Below the pieces are notes generated by a model. That model was not told where the DNA came from and made no database searches. It worked only from the letters and a program-made list of their open reading frames with translations. From Flexibacter flexilis DSM 6793 (lineage in GTDB: Bacteria > Bacteroidota > Bacteroidia > Cytophagales > Flexibacteraceae), in NCBI RefSeq assembly GCF_900112255.1, contig NZ_FOLE01000016.1, forward strand, positions 1 through 37,407: 37,407 nucleotides of DNA. Reading direction: 5' to 3'. A program made the translations under genes and the position numbers. Below, in pieces: positions 26,106-34,585 of this stretch. Numbering within the stretch: the first letter of the stretch is position 1; every line of letters begins with the position of its first letter.

Positions 26106-26150
26106 CACAAAAACGGCAATTCTTAGCAATAAGAGTTGCCGTTTTTGTTT
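26106..26150 (+). terminator. Terminator after the secreted endonuclease
   Basis: ACAAAAACGGCAATTCTT from 26107 pairs with AAGAGTTGCCGTTTTTGT from 26131 over 18 bases with one G-T pair, leaving a 6-nt loop and a T-rich tail. Confidence 0.9.
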
Positions 26151-26201
26151 GTAAACTCCAAAGAAACACTCAAAATCTGGGCAGTGTGTCTTGTGCTCGA
26201 A

Positions 26202-26232
26202 TTTGCTTTTTTTGCTCAGAGGTATAGCTTTG
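26202..26232 (+). promoter_or_regulatory. Promoter of trpC
   Basis: TTTG at 26202-26205, a 19-base spacer, then TAGCTTTG at 26225-26232, both exact matches to the Bacteroidota pattern. The ATG at 26284 lies about 45 nt past the expected start site. Confidence 0.7.
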
Positions 26233-26283
26233 TGGTGAATAATGTTAGTAAAATCAATTTTATAAAAATATACCTACTCTCCA

Positions 26284-27075
26284 ATGGAAGACGTTTTAGC
26301 AAAAATCGCGGCGCATAAAGCCGTAGAAGTGGCCGAGCAAAAGCAACTTTTTTCTGTCAAAGATTTAGAAAACACCCAATGGTTTGCGGCAAAGCCTATT
26401 TCTATCAAAGAAAGTCTTACGCGTGTGGGTTCGTCGGGGGTGATTGCCGAGTTCAAACGCCAATCGCCATCTAAGGGCATAATCAATGGCCAAGCCTCTG
26501 TCGTCGAAACTACTTCGGGTTACGTGGCGGCTGGCGCAGCGGCATTGTCTGTGCTGACGGATACCCAGTTTTTTGGCGGAAATACGGCGGATTTGCTGGC
26601 GGCACGTGGTGCAAACCAATGCCCGATTTTGCGTAAAGATTTTGTGTTGGACGAGTTCCAGATTTTACAAGCCAAATCCATTGGCGCAGACGTGATTTTG
26701 CTCATTGCGGCCATGCTTACACCCCAACAAATCAAAGATTTGGCCGCTTTCGCCGCCTCATTGGGTTTGGAAGTGCTCTTAGAAGTGCACGATTTGGAAG
26801 AATTGCAACGCAGCATTCAGCCGCATGTTACATTGGTGGGCGTGAACAATCGCAGTTTGCGCACGTTTCAGGTGTCGGTGGATACGTCGTTTCAGTTGGC
26901 CGAACATATTCCCGCCGAGTTTGTGAAAGTTTCGGAAAGTGGCCTTTTTTCGGATGCTTCGGTGATTGGCTCGCTGCGTGCGGCTGGTTATCGTGGTTTT
27001 TTGATTGGCGAAACATTTATGAAAACATCAAATCCCGCACAAGCTTGCGCCGATTTTATTGCCCAAACGCGCTAA
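26284..27075 (+). CDS. trpC: Indole-3-glycerol phosphate synthase
   Basis: The 263-residue protein is the usual length for TrpC, which closes the indole ring of 1-(2-carboxyphenylamino)-1-deoxyribulose 5-phosphate in tryptophan synthesis. The TIM-barrel motifs are present: IAEFKRQSPSKG (catalytic Lys), VLTDTQFFGG, LRKDFVLDEFQI, VGVNNRSLRTF, SESGL and LIGETFM at the phosphate-binding end. It is not next to any other trp gene here and has its own promoter, so it is an orphan relative to the usual operon. The next gene, cysS, starts about 110 bases further and is functionally unrelated. Confidence 0.96.
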   Translation: MEDVLAKIAAHKAVEVAEQKQLFSVKDLENTQWFAAKPISIKESLTRVGSSGVIAEFKRQSPSKGIINGQASVVETTSGYVAAGAAALSVLTDTQFFGGNTADLLAARGANQCPILRKDFVLDEFQILQAKSIGADVILLIAAMLTPQQIKDLAAFAASLGLEVLLEVHDLEELQRSIQPHVTLVGVNNRSLRTFQVSVDTSFQLAEHIPAEFVKVSESGLFSDASVIGSLRAAGYRGFLIGETFMKTSNPAQACADFIAQTR

Positions 27076-27182
27076 ACCTAACAATAGGTTTTTCTCCCTA
27101 ATCGAAAAAATGTAACTTGCGGCCTTTGTCGCCCAAATGCCTTTGTAAGGCATTGGTTTAGGTCTCTTTAGTGAAATTCTCC

Positions 27183-28676
27183 ATGATACAAACACTCAAA
27201 ATTTACAATACGCTTTCGGGCAAAAAAGAAGTTTTTCAGCCAATTAATCCGCCATTTGTGGGTTTGTATGTCTGCGGTCCTACCGTGTACAATTATGTGC
27301 ATTTGGGCAACGTGCGTACTTTCCTAACATTCGATACGCTCTATCGCTACCTTACTTTCTTGGGCTATAAAGTGCGCTACGTGCGCAATATTACGGACGT
27401 TGGCCATTTGGTCGGCGACGGCGACGAGGGCGAAGACAAAATCGGGCGTATGGCCAAGCTCGAACAAATCGAGCCAATGGAAATCGTGCAACGTTATACC
27501 AACGATTTTCATCAGGTGTTGGAGCAAATGAATTTTTTGCCGCCAAGCATCGAGCCAACCGCCACAGGCCACATCGTGGAGCAAATCGAAACGACGCAAC
27601 GACTCATAGACAATAACTTAGCCTATGTTTCTAACGGCTCTGTGTATTTTGATATTAACCGCTACAACGAACAGGGCGGCAATTATGGCAAACTTTCGGG
27701 TAGAAAAATAGATGAGTTGCTCACGGAAACCCGCGAGTTGGACGGCGTAGGCGAGAAGCGCAATTCCTTGGATTTTGCCCTTTGGAAAAAAGCAGCACCC
27801 GAACATCTGATGCGCTGGAACTCGCCTTGGGGCGAAGGTTTTCCAGGTTGGCATATCGAATGTACTTGTATGAGTACCAAGTATTTGGGCAAAACTTTTG
27901 ATATTCACGGCGGCGGCATGGACTTGAAATTCCCGCACCACGAAGGCGAAATTGCACAAGGTCGCGGCGCAAACGGTCAAGACCCCGTGCGCTATTGGAT
28001 GCACTCGAATATGCTCACCGTAAACGGCCAGAAAATGAGTAAATCGTTAGGCAATTCGTTTCTTCCGACCGAACTTTTCGCAGGCGCACACCCACTTTTG
28101 GAACAGGCTTATAGCCCCATGACGTCGCGTTTCTTTATGTTGCAGTCGCAGTACCGCAGCACGCTGGACTTCTCGAACGATGCGCTCAAAGCCGCCCAAA
28201 AAGGTTACAAACGCCTGATGAATGGCCTTAGAATCATGAAGAAAATGGAGTTTGTAGCCGACGAAACCAAAACCCTGAATCCGCAACACGCTGAGGAAAT
28301 TGCCAAGTCGATACAAGGTTGTTTTGATGGTCTCAACGACGATTTGAACACCGCCGTAACCGTTGCCCAACTGTTTAATTTGCTCAAAAAAATCAATCAG
28401 TTGTACATGGGTCAAATTGCTTTTTCGGAAGTAGGCGAGGAGGCTTTTACAAGCATGAAAACTAATTTTGTAACCATCATTCAAGATATTTTGGGGCTAA
28501 AAGAAGAAGCAAACCAAGATATTGACGGTTTCGCGCAAGGGCTTTTGCATCTTTACAAAGAATACAAAGAAGCAAAGCAATACGACAAAATTGACCAAAT
28601 TCGCGCCTATTTTAAAGCCAATGGTTTGGTAATCAAAGACATGAAACACCAAATTGATTGGGCTTACGAAGAGTAA
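27183..28676 (+). CDS. cysS: Cysteinyl-tRNA synthetase
   Basis: From the ATG at 27183 the protein has 497 residues. The class I signatures are present: VYNYVHLGN (HIGH-like) and QKMSKSLGN (KMSKS). The zinc site of CysRS is seen in YVCGPTV, WHIECTC, and the [15 protein letters not shown] segment. It attaches cysteine to tRNA-Cys in the cytoplasm and is essential. An upstream in-frame GTG at 27171 would add only four residues and lacks support. A small hairpin (TGCCTT/AAGGCA around 27138-27152) lies in the leader. The gene ends at a 12-bp perfect terminator stem. Confidence 0.97.
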   Translation: MIQTLKIYNTLSGKKEVFQPINPPFVGLYVCGPTVYNYVHLGNVRTFLTFDTLYRYLTFLGYKVRYVRNITDVGHLVGDGDEGEDKIGRMAKLEQIEPMEIVQRYTNDFHQVLEQMNFLPPSIEPTATGHIVEQIETTQRLIDNNLAYVSNGSVYFDINRYNEQGGNYGKLSGRKIDELLTETRELDGVGEKRNSLDFALWKKAAPEHLMRWNSPWGEGFPGWHIECTCMSTKYLGKTFDIHGGGMDLKFPHHEGEIAQGRGANGQDPVRYWMHSNMLTVNGQKMSKSLGNSFLPTELFAGAHPLLEQAYSPMTSRFFMLQSQYRSTLDFSNDALKAAQKGYKRLMNGLRIMKKMEFVADETKTLNPQHAEEIAKSIQGCFDGLNDDLNTAVTVAQLFNLLKKINQLYMGQIAFSEVGEEAFTSMKTNFVTIIQDILGLKEEANQDIDGFAQGLLHLYKEYKEAKQYDKIDQIRAYFKANGLVIKDMKHQIDWAYEE

Positions 28677-28687
28677 TTTTTTGAAAT

Positions 28688-28726
28688 TAAACCTTATAGG
28701 TGTTTAAAACCTATAAGGTTTTTTCT
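28688..28726. terminator. Terminator between cysS and the convergent sanA-like gene
   Basis: AACCTTATAGGT at 28690-28701 pairs perfectly with ACCTATAAGGTT at 28709-28720 around a 7-nt loop, followed by a T-run. It can serve both converging genes. Confidence 0.9.
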
Positions 28727-28733
28727 TTATAGT

Positions 28734-29387
28734 TTAACTTGGAATGTAGAGTTTTTCTCCCAAAAAATGCGGCTCAGGGTGCAGCAAGTGCATATCTATC
28801 AGCACTTTTACGCGGGCAAATTGTTCTCTAAAATGCGTTTTGAAACCGCGCCAAAACCCGACATCTTCGGCATCAAAAGCAATGGCATCTATGTGCATTT
28901 GCTTGGCAATGTATAGGGCGCGTTGGTTGTGAAAACGTTGCGAAATAATCGTAAATTGTTGTTGTCCAAATACTTGCTGGCAGCGCACCACCGAATCAAA
29001 AGTACGCAGTCCCGCATAATCCATGAAAATGGCTTGTTCGGGTACGCCTCGCGCCAACAATGCTTTTTTCATGTCTTGTGGCTCGTTGTAAGTGTAGTGC
29101 CGATTGTCGCCGCTAAGGATTAAGTATTTGATTTTGTGGGCTTTGTAGAGTTTGGCTGCCGCCTCAATGCGGTATTGAAAAAATGGATTAGGCGAACCAT
29201 CACTTAGGCGTTTGCTTGTGCCAAGAACCAAACCAACGTGTCGGGCGGGGATTTGCGCTATTTCGTCATAATGTGTCGTTTTGGTTTTCCAATTCACAAA
29301 AGAATAACAACCTCGCACGAGCAAAACAAGCCCAACGGTTAGCAGTGCTAATGTTTTCCCAAACCGACGAACAAATTTCCTAAACAT
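28734..29387 (-). CDS. SanA/YdcF-like membrane protein (DUF218)
   Basis: From the ATG at 29387 the protein has 217 residues. One N-terminal membrane segment (about 12-27) anchors a DUF218 domain: VGLVLGTSK, PFFQYRIEAAAKLY, YLILSGDN, MKKALLARGVP, DYAGLRTFDSVVR and FTIISQRFHNQRALYIA. SanA in E. coli and its relatives are linked to envelope barrier function (family knowledge); the biochemical role is unknown. The longer start at 29444 adds a mostly polar and aromatic stretch and overlaps a terminator, so it was rejected. Confidence 0.88.
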   Translation of the reverse strand: MFRKFVRRFGKTLALLTVGLVLLVRGCYSFVNWKTKTTHYDEIAQIPARHVGLVLGTSKRLSDGSPNPFFQYRIEAAAKLYKAHKIKYLILSGDNRHYTYNEPQDMKKALLARGVPEQAIFMDYAGLRTFDSVVRCQQVFGQQQFTIISQRFHNQRALYIAKQMHIDAIAFDAEDVGFWRGFKTHFREQFARVKVLIDMHLLHPEPHFLGEKLYIPS

Positions 29388-29404
29388 TAGTAAGTGAGTT
29401 TTAA

Positions 29405-29442
29405 ATAAAAAATGCCTGCCTTTTAATATAAAAAGCAGGCAC
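29405..29442 (-). terminator. Terminator of the E2 gene
   Basis: TGCCTGC at 29413-29419 pairs with GCAGGCA at 29435-29441. On the minus strand it is followed by T-rich sequence, and it lies between the E2 stop codon and the sanA-like start. Confidence 0.8.
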
Positions 29443-29476
29443 AAAGTAATTATTGTTTTTTCGATTAGAAAACTTT

Positions 29477-31057
29477 TTATGCCAACAAACGAATTGGGTC
29501 TTCCAATAGGGCTTTAAGCGTTTGTAAGAAGGCCGAACCGATTGCGCCATCTACTACGCGGTGGTCGCACGAAAGCGTAACTTTCATAATATTGCCTACT
29601 TGCATTTGTCCGTTTTTCACGATTACGGTTTCTTTGATGCCGCCCACAGCCAAAATACAAGCGTCTGGCGGGTTAATGATAGCCGTAAATTCATCAATAC
29701 CGAACATTCCTAAGTTAGAAATGGTGAAAGTGCTACCTTCCCAGTCGGCTGGTTGCAATTGTTTGTTTTTGGCACGACCGCCCAAATCTTTCACTTCAGA
29801 AGAAATGCTGGTGATAGATTTGTGGTCAGCAAAACGCACCACAGGCACGAGCAAGCCTTCTTCTACGGCTACGGCTACGCCAATGTGAATGTGTTTGTTG
29901 TAACGGATTTTGTCGCCGAGCCACGAAGAATTTACTTTCGGATGTTGGCGCAAAGCCACAGCTACTGCCTTGATTACCATATCATTAAACGAGACTTTCG
30001 CGCCTGCAAATTCGTTGATGCTTTTGCGTGCGTCGATGGCCTTGTCCATGTTGATTTCCATTGTAAGATAGAAATGCGGAGCAGTGTAAAGGCTTTCCGA
30101 CAAGCGGCGAGCAATTACTTTGCGCATTTGCGAAACTGGCACTTCCTCGTAGCTTTCTTGTCCGAATACCGCAGGCGCACTTGGTGCGGCAGTTTTGGCA
30201 GCAGGTGCAGCCGTTTTGGCTGGAGCTGCGGCGGCAGGCGTAAAGCTCTCTACGTCTTTTTTTACGATGCGGCCATTTTCGCCACTTCCCGTAACGTTAG
30301 AAATGTTAATGCCTTTTTCTTCGGCTATTTTGCGTGCAAGCGGAGAGGCTTTTACGCGGCTATCGTCCGAAGAAGAGGCCGTTGTGGTAGTGGTTACAGG
30401 TGCAGCGGCTGCACTATTGCTGGCAGCGGCTGGGGCAGCTTCGGTGGCTGCTGGTGCGCTACCTGCTTGTAGCAATGGTGTGTAGTCTGTGCCCGCTTCG
30501 CCAATAACAGCAATTACGCCATCTACGGCTACGGCTGAGCCACTTTCTACGCCTATATAAAGAAGTGTTCCGTCTTCGTAAGATTCAAGCTCCATGGTAG
30601 CTTTGTCGGTTTCGACTTCGGCCAACACGTCGCCTGCTTTTACTTTGTCGCCTACTTTTTTGTGCCAAGCAGCAATCGTGCCTTCCGTCATCGTATCGCT
30701 CATTTTTGGCATACGAATTACGTTGGCTTTGATGTTGGCCACAGAGGCCGCCGCTACCGCAGGGGTTGGAGTAGGTGCAGGGGCTGCGCCACCGCCAACT
30801 AAGGCCGAAATGTCTTCGCCATCTTTGCCCAAAATGGCAATGAGGGCATCAATCGCAACTGCTTGGCCAGCTTCTACGCCAATGTGAAGAAGTGTTCCGT
30901 CTTCGTAAGATTCAAGTTCCATCGTAGCTTTGTCGGTTTCAACTTCGGCCAACACGTCGCCAGCCTTTACTTTGTCACCAACTTTTTTGTGCCACGCAGC
31001 GATTACACCTTCAGTCATGGTGTCGCTCATTTTCGGCATTCGGATAATTTCTGCCAT
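29477..31057 (-). CDS. Dihydrolipoamide acetyltransferase (E2) of pyruvate dehydrogenase complex
   Basis: From the ATG at 31057 the protein has 526 residues. It has two lipoyl domains (about 1-80 and 111-190) with lipoyl lysines at Lys43 and Lys152 in VETDKATM, joined by Ala/Pro-rich linkers. An E3-binding domain lies at about 235-272, and a catalytic domain from about 300 has His499 and Asp503 in HRVVDG. It transfers acetyl from lipoamide to CoA in the pyruvate dehydrogenase complex; the domain order fits pyruvate rather than 2-oxoglutarate E2, but this is not absolute. E1 and E3 genes are not nearby. An upstream in-frame extension to 31138 has no lipoyl motif and was rejected. Confidence 0.95.
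   Translation of the reverse strand: MAEIIRMPKMSDTMTEGVIAAWHKKVGDKVKAGDVLAEVETDKATMELESYEDGTLLHIGVEAGQAVAIDALIAILGKDGEDISALVGGGAAPAPTPTPAVAAASVANIKANVIRMPKMSDTMTEGTIAAWHKKVGDKVKAGDVLAEVETDKATMELESYEDGTLLYIGVESGSAVAVDGVIAVIGEAGTDYTPLLQAGSAPAATEAAPAAASNSAAAAPVTTTTTASSSDDSRVKASPLARKIAEEKGINISNVTGSGENGRIVKKDVESFTPAAAAPAKTAAPAAKTAAPSAPAVFGQESYEEVPVSQMRKVIARRLSESLYTAPHFYLTMEINMDKAIDARKSINEFAGAKVSFNDMVIKAVAVALRQHPKVNSSWLGDKIRYNKHIHIGVAVAVEEGLLVPVVRFADHKSITSISSEVKDLGGRAKNKQLQPADWEGSTFTISNLGMFGIDEFTAIINPPDACILAVGGIKETVIVKNGQMQVGNIMKVTLSCDHRVVDGAIGSAFLQTLKALLEDPIRLLA
30520..31050 (-). repeat. Near-identical duplicated lipoyl domains (327-bp offset)
   Basis: The two lipoyl-domain coding segments (about 30520-30722 and 30847-31049) are offset by 327 bp (109 codons) and remain closely similar at the DNA level, with differences mostly at third codon positions. 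This indicates a fairly recent duplication or ongoing gene conversion. Confidence 0.8.
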
Positions 31058-31367
31058 ATCTGATGTATTCGGGGGTTTATTGCTCCAAAATGCGTTTGCT
31101 TTCTTTGGGTTATGGATTAGCCCAAAAATTACAAACAAGATGTATATAGTATGAAAAGTGTTGTGATTGCAAAACTCTTAAATTAAAACCAAATTCAAAG
31201 CAAAATAGCCATTTTTTTTGGTATTAGACAAATAATTCAGGAAAAGTACAATTCAATAAAATGAAATTATTCGGCAAGCTACTCATTTTTTAGGTGTTTT
31301 ATTGGCCAATACAAACAATTATAGCGTAAGCCTTAACGCCGAATTAGGCAATATCTCAACAAAAAAG

Positions 31368-31375
31368 TATTTTTG
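31368..31375 (+). promoter_or_regulatory. Bacteroidota -7 box (TATTTTTG) for the J-domain gene
   Basis: An exact TAnnTTTG match lies 23 bases before the ATG at 31398; no exact -33 TTTG at the usual distance. The rest of the 340-base gap 31058-31397, between divergent genes, holds A/T-rich sequence with no other feature I can support. Confidence 0.35.
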
Positions 31376-31397
31376 GGCAAATTCTTGTTTTATAACA

Positions 31398-31805
31398 ATG
31401 CTTTTAGATAAAATTATAAAAATTATTAAGTCTAATATTGAGGCTGCGCGACAAGCAGCCCGTGACTATGAACGGCCTTTTCGGAAATTTGAGGAGTTCG
31501 AGGAAAAGCAGCAGCAAAAAGAACAACAGCAAGAGCGGCAGCAATATGAACAACAACGTGGACAGCAACAAAGGCAACAATCTTCAAATAGTACAGCTCA
31601 AGACAAAGAAGCGGCGTATTATGCAGCCTTAGAACTATCCAAAGGGGCTGATTATGCTCAAATTAAGGCGGCTTACAAACGACTAATGAAACAATACCAC
31701 CCCGACCGTTTTCATGGCCAGCCCGAAAAGCAAAAAGCCGCCCAACAAGTAAGCCAAAAACTCAACGAGGCTTACGAGTATTTTTCTAAAAAATTTAATT
31801 TATAA
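31398..31805 (+). CDS. Small J-domain (DnaJ-like) protein with Gln-rich region
   Basis: From the ATG at 31398 the protein has 135 residues. An N-terminal amphipathic/hydrophobic stretch (LLDKIIKIIKSNI) is followed by a Gln/Glu/Arg-rich segment (about 36-72) and a C-terminal J domain (about 75-135). The J domain carries the HPD motif (YHPDRF) and the YAQIKAAYKRLM helix. J domains stimulate the ATPase of Hsp70/DnaK; no client-binding domain is present, so this is a small J-protein whose partner or client is unknown. The frame extends upstream to a TTG at 31302, but that part has no matching signal and lies before a -7 box. The acyltransferase gene starts 15 bases after its stop. Confidence 0.85.
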   Translation: MLLDKIIKIIKSNIEAARQAARDYERPFRKFEEFEEKQQQKEQQQERQQYEQQRGQQQRQQSSNSTAQDKEAAYYAALELSKGADYAQIKAAYKRLMKQYHPDRFHGQPEKQKAAQQVSQKLNEAYEYFSKKFNL

Positions 31806-31820
31806 AGAATAAAATAAAGA

Positions 31821-32909
31821 ATGACAAACGTATCTATTAGAGCAAAAAATAATTTTGATATACTTCGTTTTTTTGCCGCTTCTTTTGTAATTATTACACA
31901 TTGGTCTGTATTGATAGGTAAACCCGAATCAGATACATTGTCTGAATTATCAAATGGAGCAATCTCTTTTAGTGGAATTGGGATAAAATCTTTTTTTATT
32001 ATTAGTGGTTATTTGATTACTAAAAGTTTAGAAAGTTCGTCGTCTTACTTAGATTATTTTGTTAAAAGATTTTTAAGGATAATTCCTGCATTAGCTGCGG
32101 CATCACTTTTTTGTATTTTGGTTGGTTATTTCTTTGCGTCTGTACCTGCATCTGTCTATTTTAGTAATGTAAATACATGGACATTTATGTTGAATGTATT
32201 TCTTTTGAAGATGCAATGGGAATTGCCATATGTTTTTGAAAATCAGCCATATCATGCCGTTATGGGCTCTGCGTGGAGCTTAGTTTATGAAATGATGATG
32301 TATTTTATTTTAGCTTTTGCTTATGCTTTAGGATTTTTGTCGAAAAAACGACGTGTTTGGTATATAGTTGCTTTTTTTATTTTAATTGTATTTTATGAAA
32401 TTATCTCTTTTTATCCTGTTCCTGATAAGTTTAGATATTATTTAATATATACAGATTTAGACCTTTATCATACTATATATTTTATGATTATATTTCAGCT
32501 GGGAAGTATATATTATCTTTATAGAGACAATATAAAATATATCAATACACTGGCATTTTTGATGTTGGTTTTATGGATTATTACATGGTATATTCCATTT
32601 TTTCTTCAATTTAAAAGTATTATAACCGCTTTATTTTTGCCTTATTTATTGTTTTGGTTGGCATTTAATCCTGCTCTTAATTATACCTATAATTTCGGGA
32701 AATATGGCGATTTTTCTTATGGTATATATTTATATGGAATGTTTGTACAGCAAGTACTAATTGCCATTTTAGGAGCAGATTATCCTTTATTTATAATGAT
32801 GCCTTTGTCTGTGCTAATAAGTGCTATTTTGGGATATTTTTCGTGGCATTGGGTGGAAAAACCCGCATTAGAACTTCGAAAATATATTTTACCTTCGGTA
32901 AAGCGTTAG
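31821..32909 (+). CDS. Acyltransferase 3 family membrane protein
   Basis: The 362-residue protein has about ten membrane segments. It shows acyltransferase 3 family features: DILRFFAASFVIITHW near the start with the conserved His, IKSFFIISGYLITKS, and a WSLVYEMMMYF segment. Relatives move acetyl or other acyl groups onto surface sugars, peptidoglycan or lipids; the acceptor here is unknown. It is visibly richer in A/T than the flanking genes (long T- and A-runs, many TTT and ATA codons), which fits acquisition or a membrane-protein codon bias. It sits between the J-domain gene (15 bases upstream) and the DUF4834 gene (70 bases downstream). Confidence 0.88.
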   Translation: MTNVSIRAKNNFDILRFFAASFVIITHWSVLIGKPESDTLSELSNGAISFSGIGIKSFFIISGYLITKSLESSSSYLDYFVKRFLRIIPALAAASLFCILVGYFFASVPASVYFSNVNTWTFMLNVFLLKMQWELPYVFENQPYHAVMGSAWSLVYEMMMYFILAFAYALGFLSKKRRVWYIVAFFILIVFYEIISFYPVPDKFRYYLIYTDLDLYHTIYFMIIFQLGSIYYLYRDNIKYINTLAFLMLVLWIITWYIPFFLQFKSIITALFLPYLLFWLAFNPALNYTYNFGKYGDFSYGIYLYGMFVQQVLIAILGADYPLFIMMPLSVLISAILGYFSWHWVEKPALELRKYILPSVKR

Positions 32910-32979
32910 ATTATTTAAACTAATTGCCCTTATTTCGTGTTCGGATTCGTAAGTGTTTTATCTGAAAATTAGTTGAATT

Positions 32980-33261
32980 ATGTTAGGTATTATAAAATTC
33001 GTTATATATTTTTTCTTCTTTTACGCACTCTACAAAATTTTTGGCTTAGTAGTGAAAGCCTTTATTCGCCGTTGGATTTTGGGCAAAATGGCTGAAGGTG
33101 GTGGCAGCCGTAGTTTTTATTACTCCAACACACGTACTGGCCAAAACAAGCAAGAGCCGCCACGCCAAAAAGAAGGCGAAGTACGCATAGAGTCTGACCA
33201 AGATCGCACACAGCGCAATTTTGAAGCGGGTGAATATATTGATTATGAGGAGATTAAATAG
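32980..33261 (+). CDS. DUF4834-type small membrane protein
   Basis: The 93-residue protein has one N-terminal membrane segment (IIKFVIYFFFFYALYKIFGL), then a basic stretch and a polar, charged tail with the segment KEGEVRIES and an acidic end. This layout fits DUF4834, a small Bacteroidota family without known function. It overlaps nothing and is followed after 6 bases by the WD40 gene, so the two are probably cotranscribed. Confidence 0.75.
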   Translation: MLGIIKFVIYFFFFYALYKIFGLVVKAFIRRWILGKMAEGGGSRSFYYSNTRTGQNKQEPPRQKEGEVRIESDQDRTQRNFEAGEYIDYEEIK

Positions 33262-33267
33262 TTTTGC

Positions 33268-34194
33268 ATGAAAATAGGCAAAAGCCTTTTGGTGCAAAAA
33301 AAAGCACAATATACAGGGCATCGTGATTGCGTTTATGCGTTGGAGCAAGGCGCAAACGAACATACTTTTTTTTCGTCGGGAGGCGATGGATTTTTAGTGG
33401 GCTGGGATTTGCGCAAGCCCGACACAGGGCAACTGATGGCACAAATCCCGAGTTCGGTGTACGCGCTTTATCATCATAAGCCGTCCCAAACGTTGTTTGT
33501 TGGGCAAAATGGCGATGGCCTCCACGCCATAGACCTCGCCCAAAACAAAGAAGCCAAGTCGTTACATCTGGGAAGTTTTTTGATTTTTGATATAACCCTC
33601 GTGGTTGATACGCTCGTGGTTGCCGCTGAAAATGGAAATATTTATTTGGTTGATTTTCAGTTTTTTACAATAAAAAATATTTTCTCGTTTTCGGATAAAA
33701 GTGCCAGATGTTTGGCGTTTAGTCGGGTGCACAATCAGTTGGCCGTAGGTTATTCTGATGGTTTTATTCGCATTTTTGATACAGATACTTGGACTTTGGC
33801 GCAGCAGTGGCAGGCACACGACCTGTCCGTTTTTACGCTACAATATTCGCCATGTGGTCGGTGGTTGGTGTCGGGTGGGAGAGATGCCAAAATTCGGGTT
33901 TGGGATATAGCGCAAAAGTATGCTGAAAATCAGATGATTGCAGCGCATTTGTTTGCCGTAAATCATTTGGTTTATGCACCCGATGGGGCGTATTTTGCCT
34001 CTGCGAGCATGGACAAAACCATCAAAATTTGGAATGCTGCGAACTTTCAGTTGCTCAAAGTGATAGATAAAGCCCGTTATGGGGGGCATGGCAGCTCCGT
34101 AAATAAATTGTTATGGCTGGAAAATCGCCAAATTGTGTCAGTTTCTGATGATAAATCGGCAATCGTTTGGGGGACAAATCTTTGGGAAGAATAA
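33268..34194 (+). CDS. WD40-repeat protein
   Basis: The 308-residue protein has at least five WD40-like blades, with tetrad-like ends such as FLVGWDL, FIRIFDT, KIRVWDI, TIKIWNA and SAIVWGT, and GH-type starts (YTGHRDCVYAL, HGSSVNKLLW). It has no signal peptide and should be a cytoplasmic beta-propeller serving as a protein-interaction scaffold. Its partner is unknown; the neighbouring DUF4834 gene, 6 bases upstream, is the first candidate by context. Confidence 0.88.
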   Translation: MKIGKSLLVQKKAQYTGHRDCVYALEQGANEHTFFSSGGDGFLVGWDLRKPDTGQLMAQIPSSVYALYHHKPSQTLFVGQNGDGLHAIDLAQNKEAKSLHLGSFLIFDITLVVDTLVVAAENGNIYLVDFQFFTIKNIFSFSDKSARCLAFSRVHNQLAVGYSDGFIRIFDTDTWTLAQQWQAHDLSVFTLQYSPCGRWLVSGGRDAKIRVWDIAQKYAENQMIAAHLFAVNHLVYAPDGAYFASASMDKTIKIWNAANFQLLKVIDKARYGGHGSSVNKLLWLENRQIVSVSDDKSAIVWGTNLWEE

Positions 34195-34477
34195 AGGTTT
34201 ATTCCTTGATTTTTAGAGGGTTATGTCTTTTAAATACAAAATCTTTATATTGAAAATAACATAAAAATGCTAAAAATCTATATCTTTCGACTTTCAACTA
34301 CTCATTCTGCTGGGGTAGGAGAGTAGCGTAAGAACGATTTAATCTTGATTTTTAAATACCATTAAAAGCATAATACAATATAATATAAACAAATAAATTG
34401 CTTTTTGTAATAATACAATACACTCAAAACCAACCACCTACCAAAAACGCCCTAAAATTAGATTTATCCCTGACAAA
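34195..34477. other. Non-coding stretch between WD40 gene and integrase
   Basis: With the next entry this makes a gap of about 390 bases with no gene. It is A/T-rich and holds a dyad CTACTC (34298-34303) / GAGTAG (34321-34326) with a 17-nt loop, and a 10-bp direct repeat TAATACAATA at 34371-34380 and 34411-34420. No tRNA or clear promoter was seen. It is a likely place for the edge or attachment site of the integrated element. Confidence 0.4.
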
Positions 34478-34544
34478 AAAACGACAAAAAAAAGATTACC
34501 TACTATTTTTTTAAATTCTACCTACTATTTTTCTTTGTCGTTTT
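34478..34544. repeat. Composite direct and inverted repeat upstream of the integrase
   Basis: Two copies of TACCTACTATTTTT lie at 34497-34510 and 34519-34532, with starts 22 bp apart (two helical turns). They are framed by an 11-bp perfect inverted repeat, AAAACGACAAA at 34478-34488 and TTTGTCGTTTT at 34534-34544. The block ends 41 bases before the integrase ATG. This fits a protein-binding site, either an operator or integrase/excisionase arm sites. Confidence 0.75.
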
Positions 34545-34585
34545 AATCCAATCCAACAAAACTATGTTGATAAATTTAAAAACAC

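Noticed and set aside
29753-30485. Plus-strand frames of 239 and 96 codons opposite the E2 gene
   Set aside because: They mirror the E2 coding sequence and its Ala/Pro linkers; E2 has complete domain motifs.
31302-31397. TTG-started extension of the J-domain gene
   Set aside because: A -7 box lies inside it and the ATG at 31398 gives a typical start.
34291-34330. tRNA-like or attachment hairpin before the integrase
   Set aside because: Only a 6-bp stem with a 17-nt loop; no tRNA T-arm or anticodon arm can be drawn.
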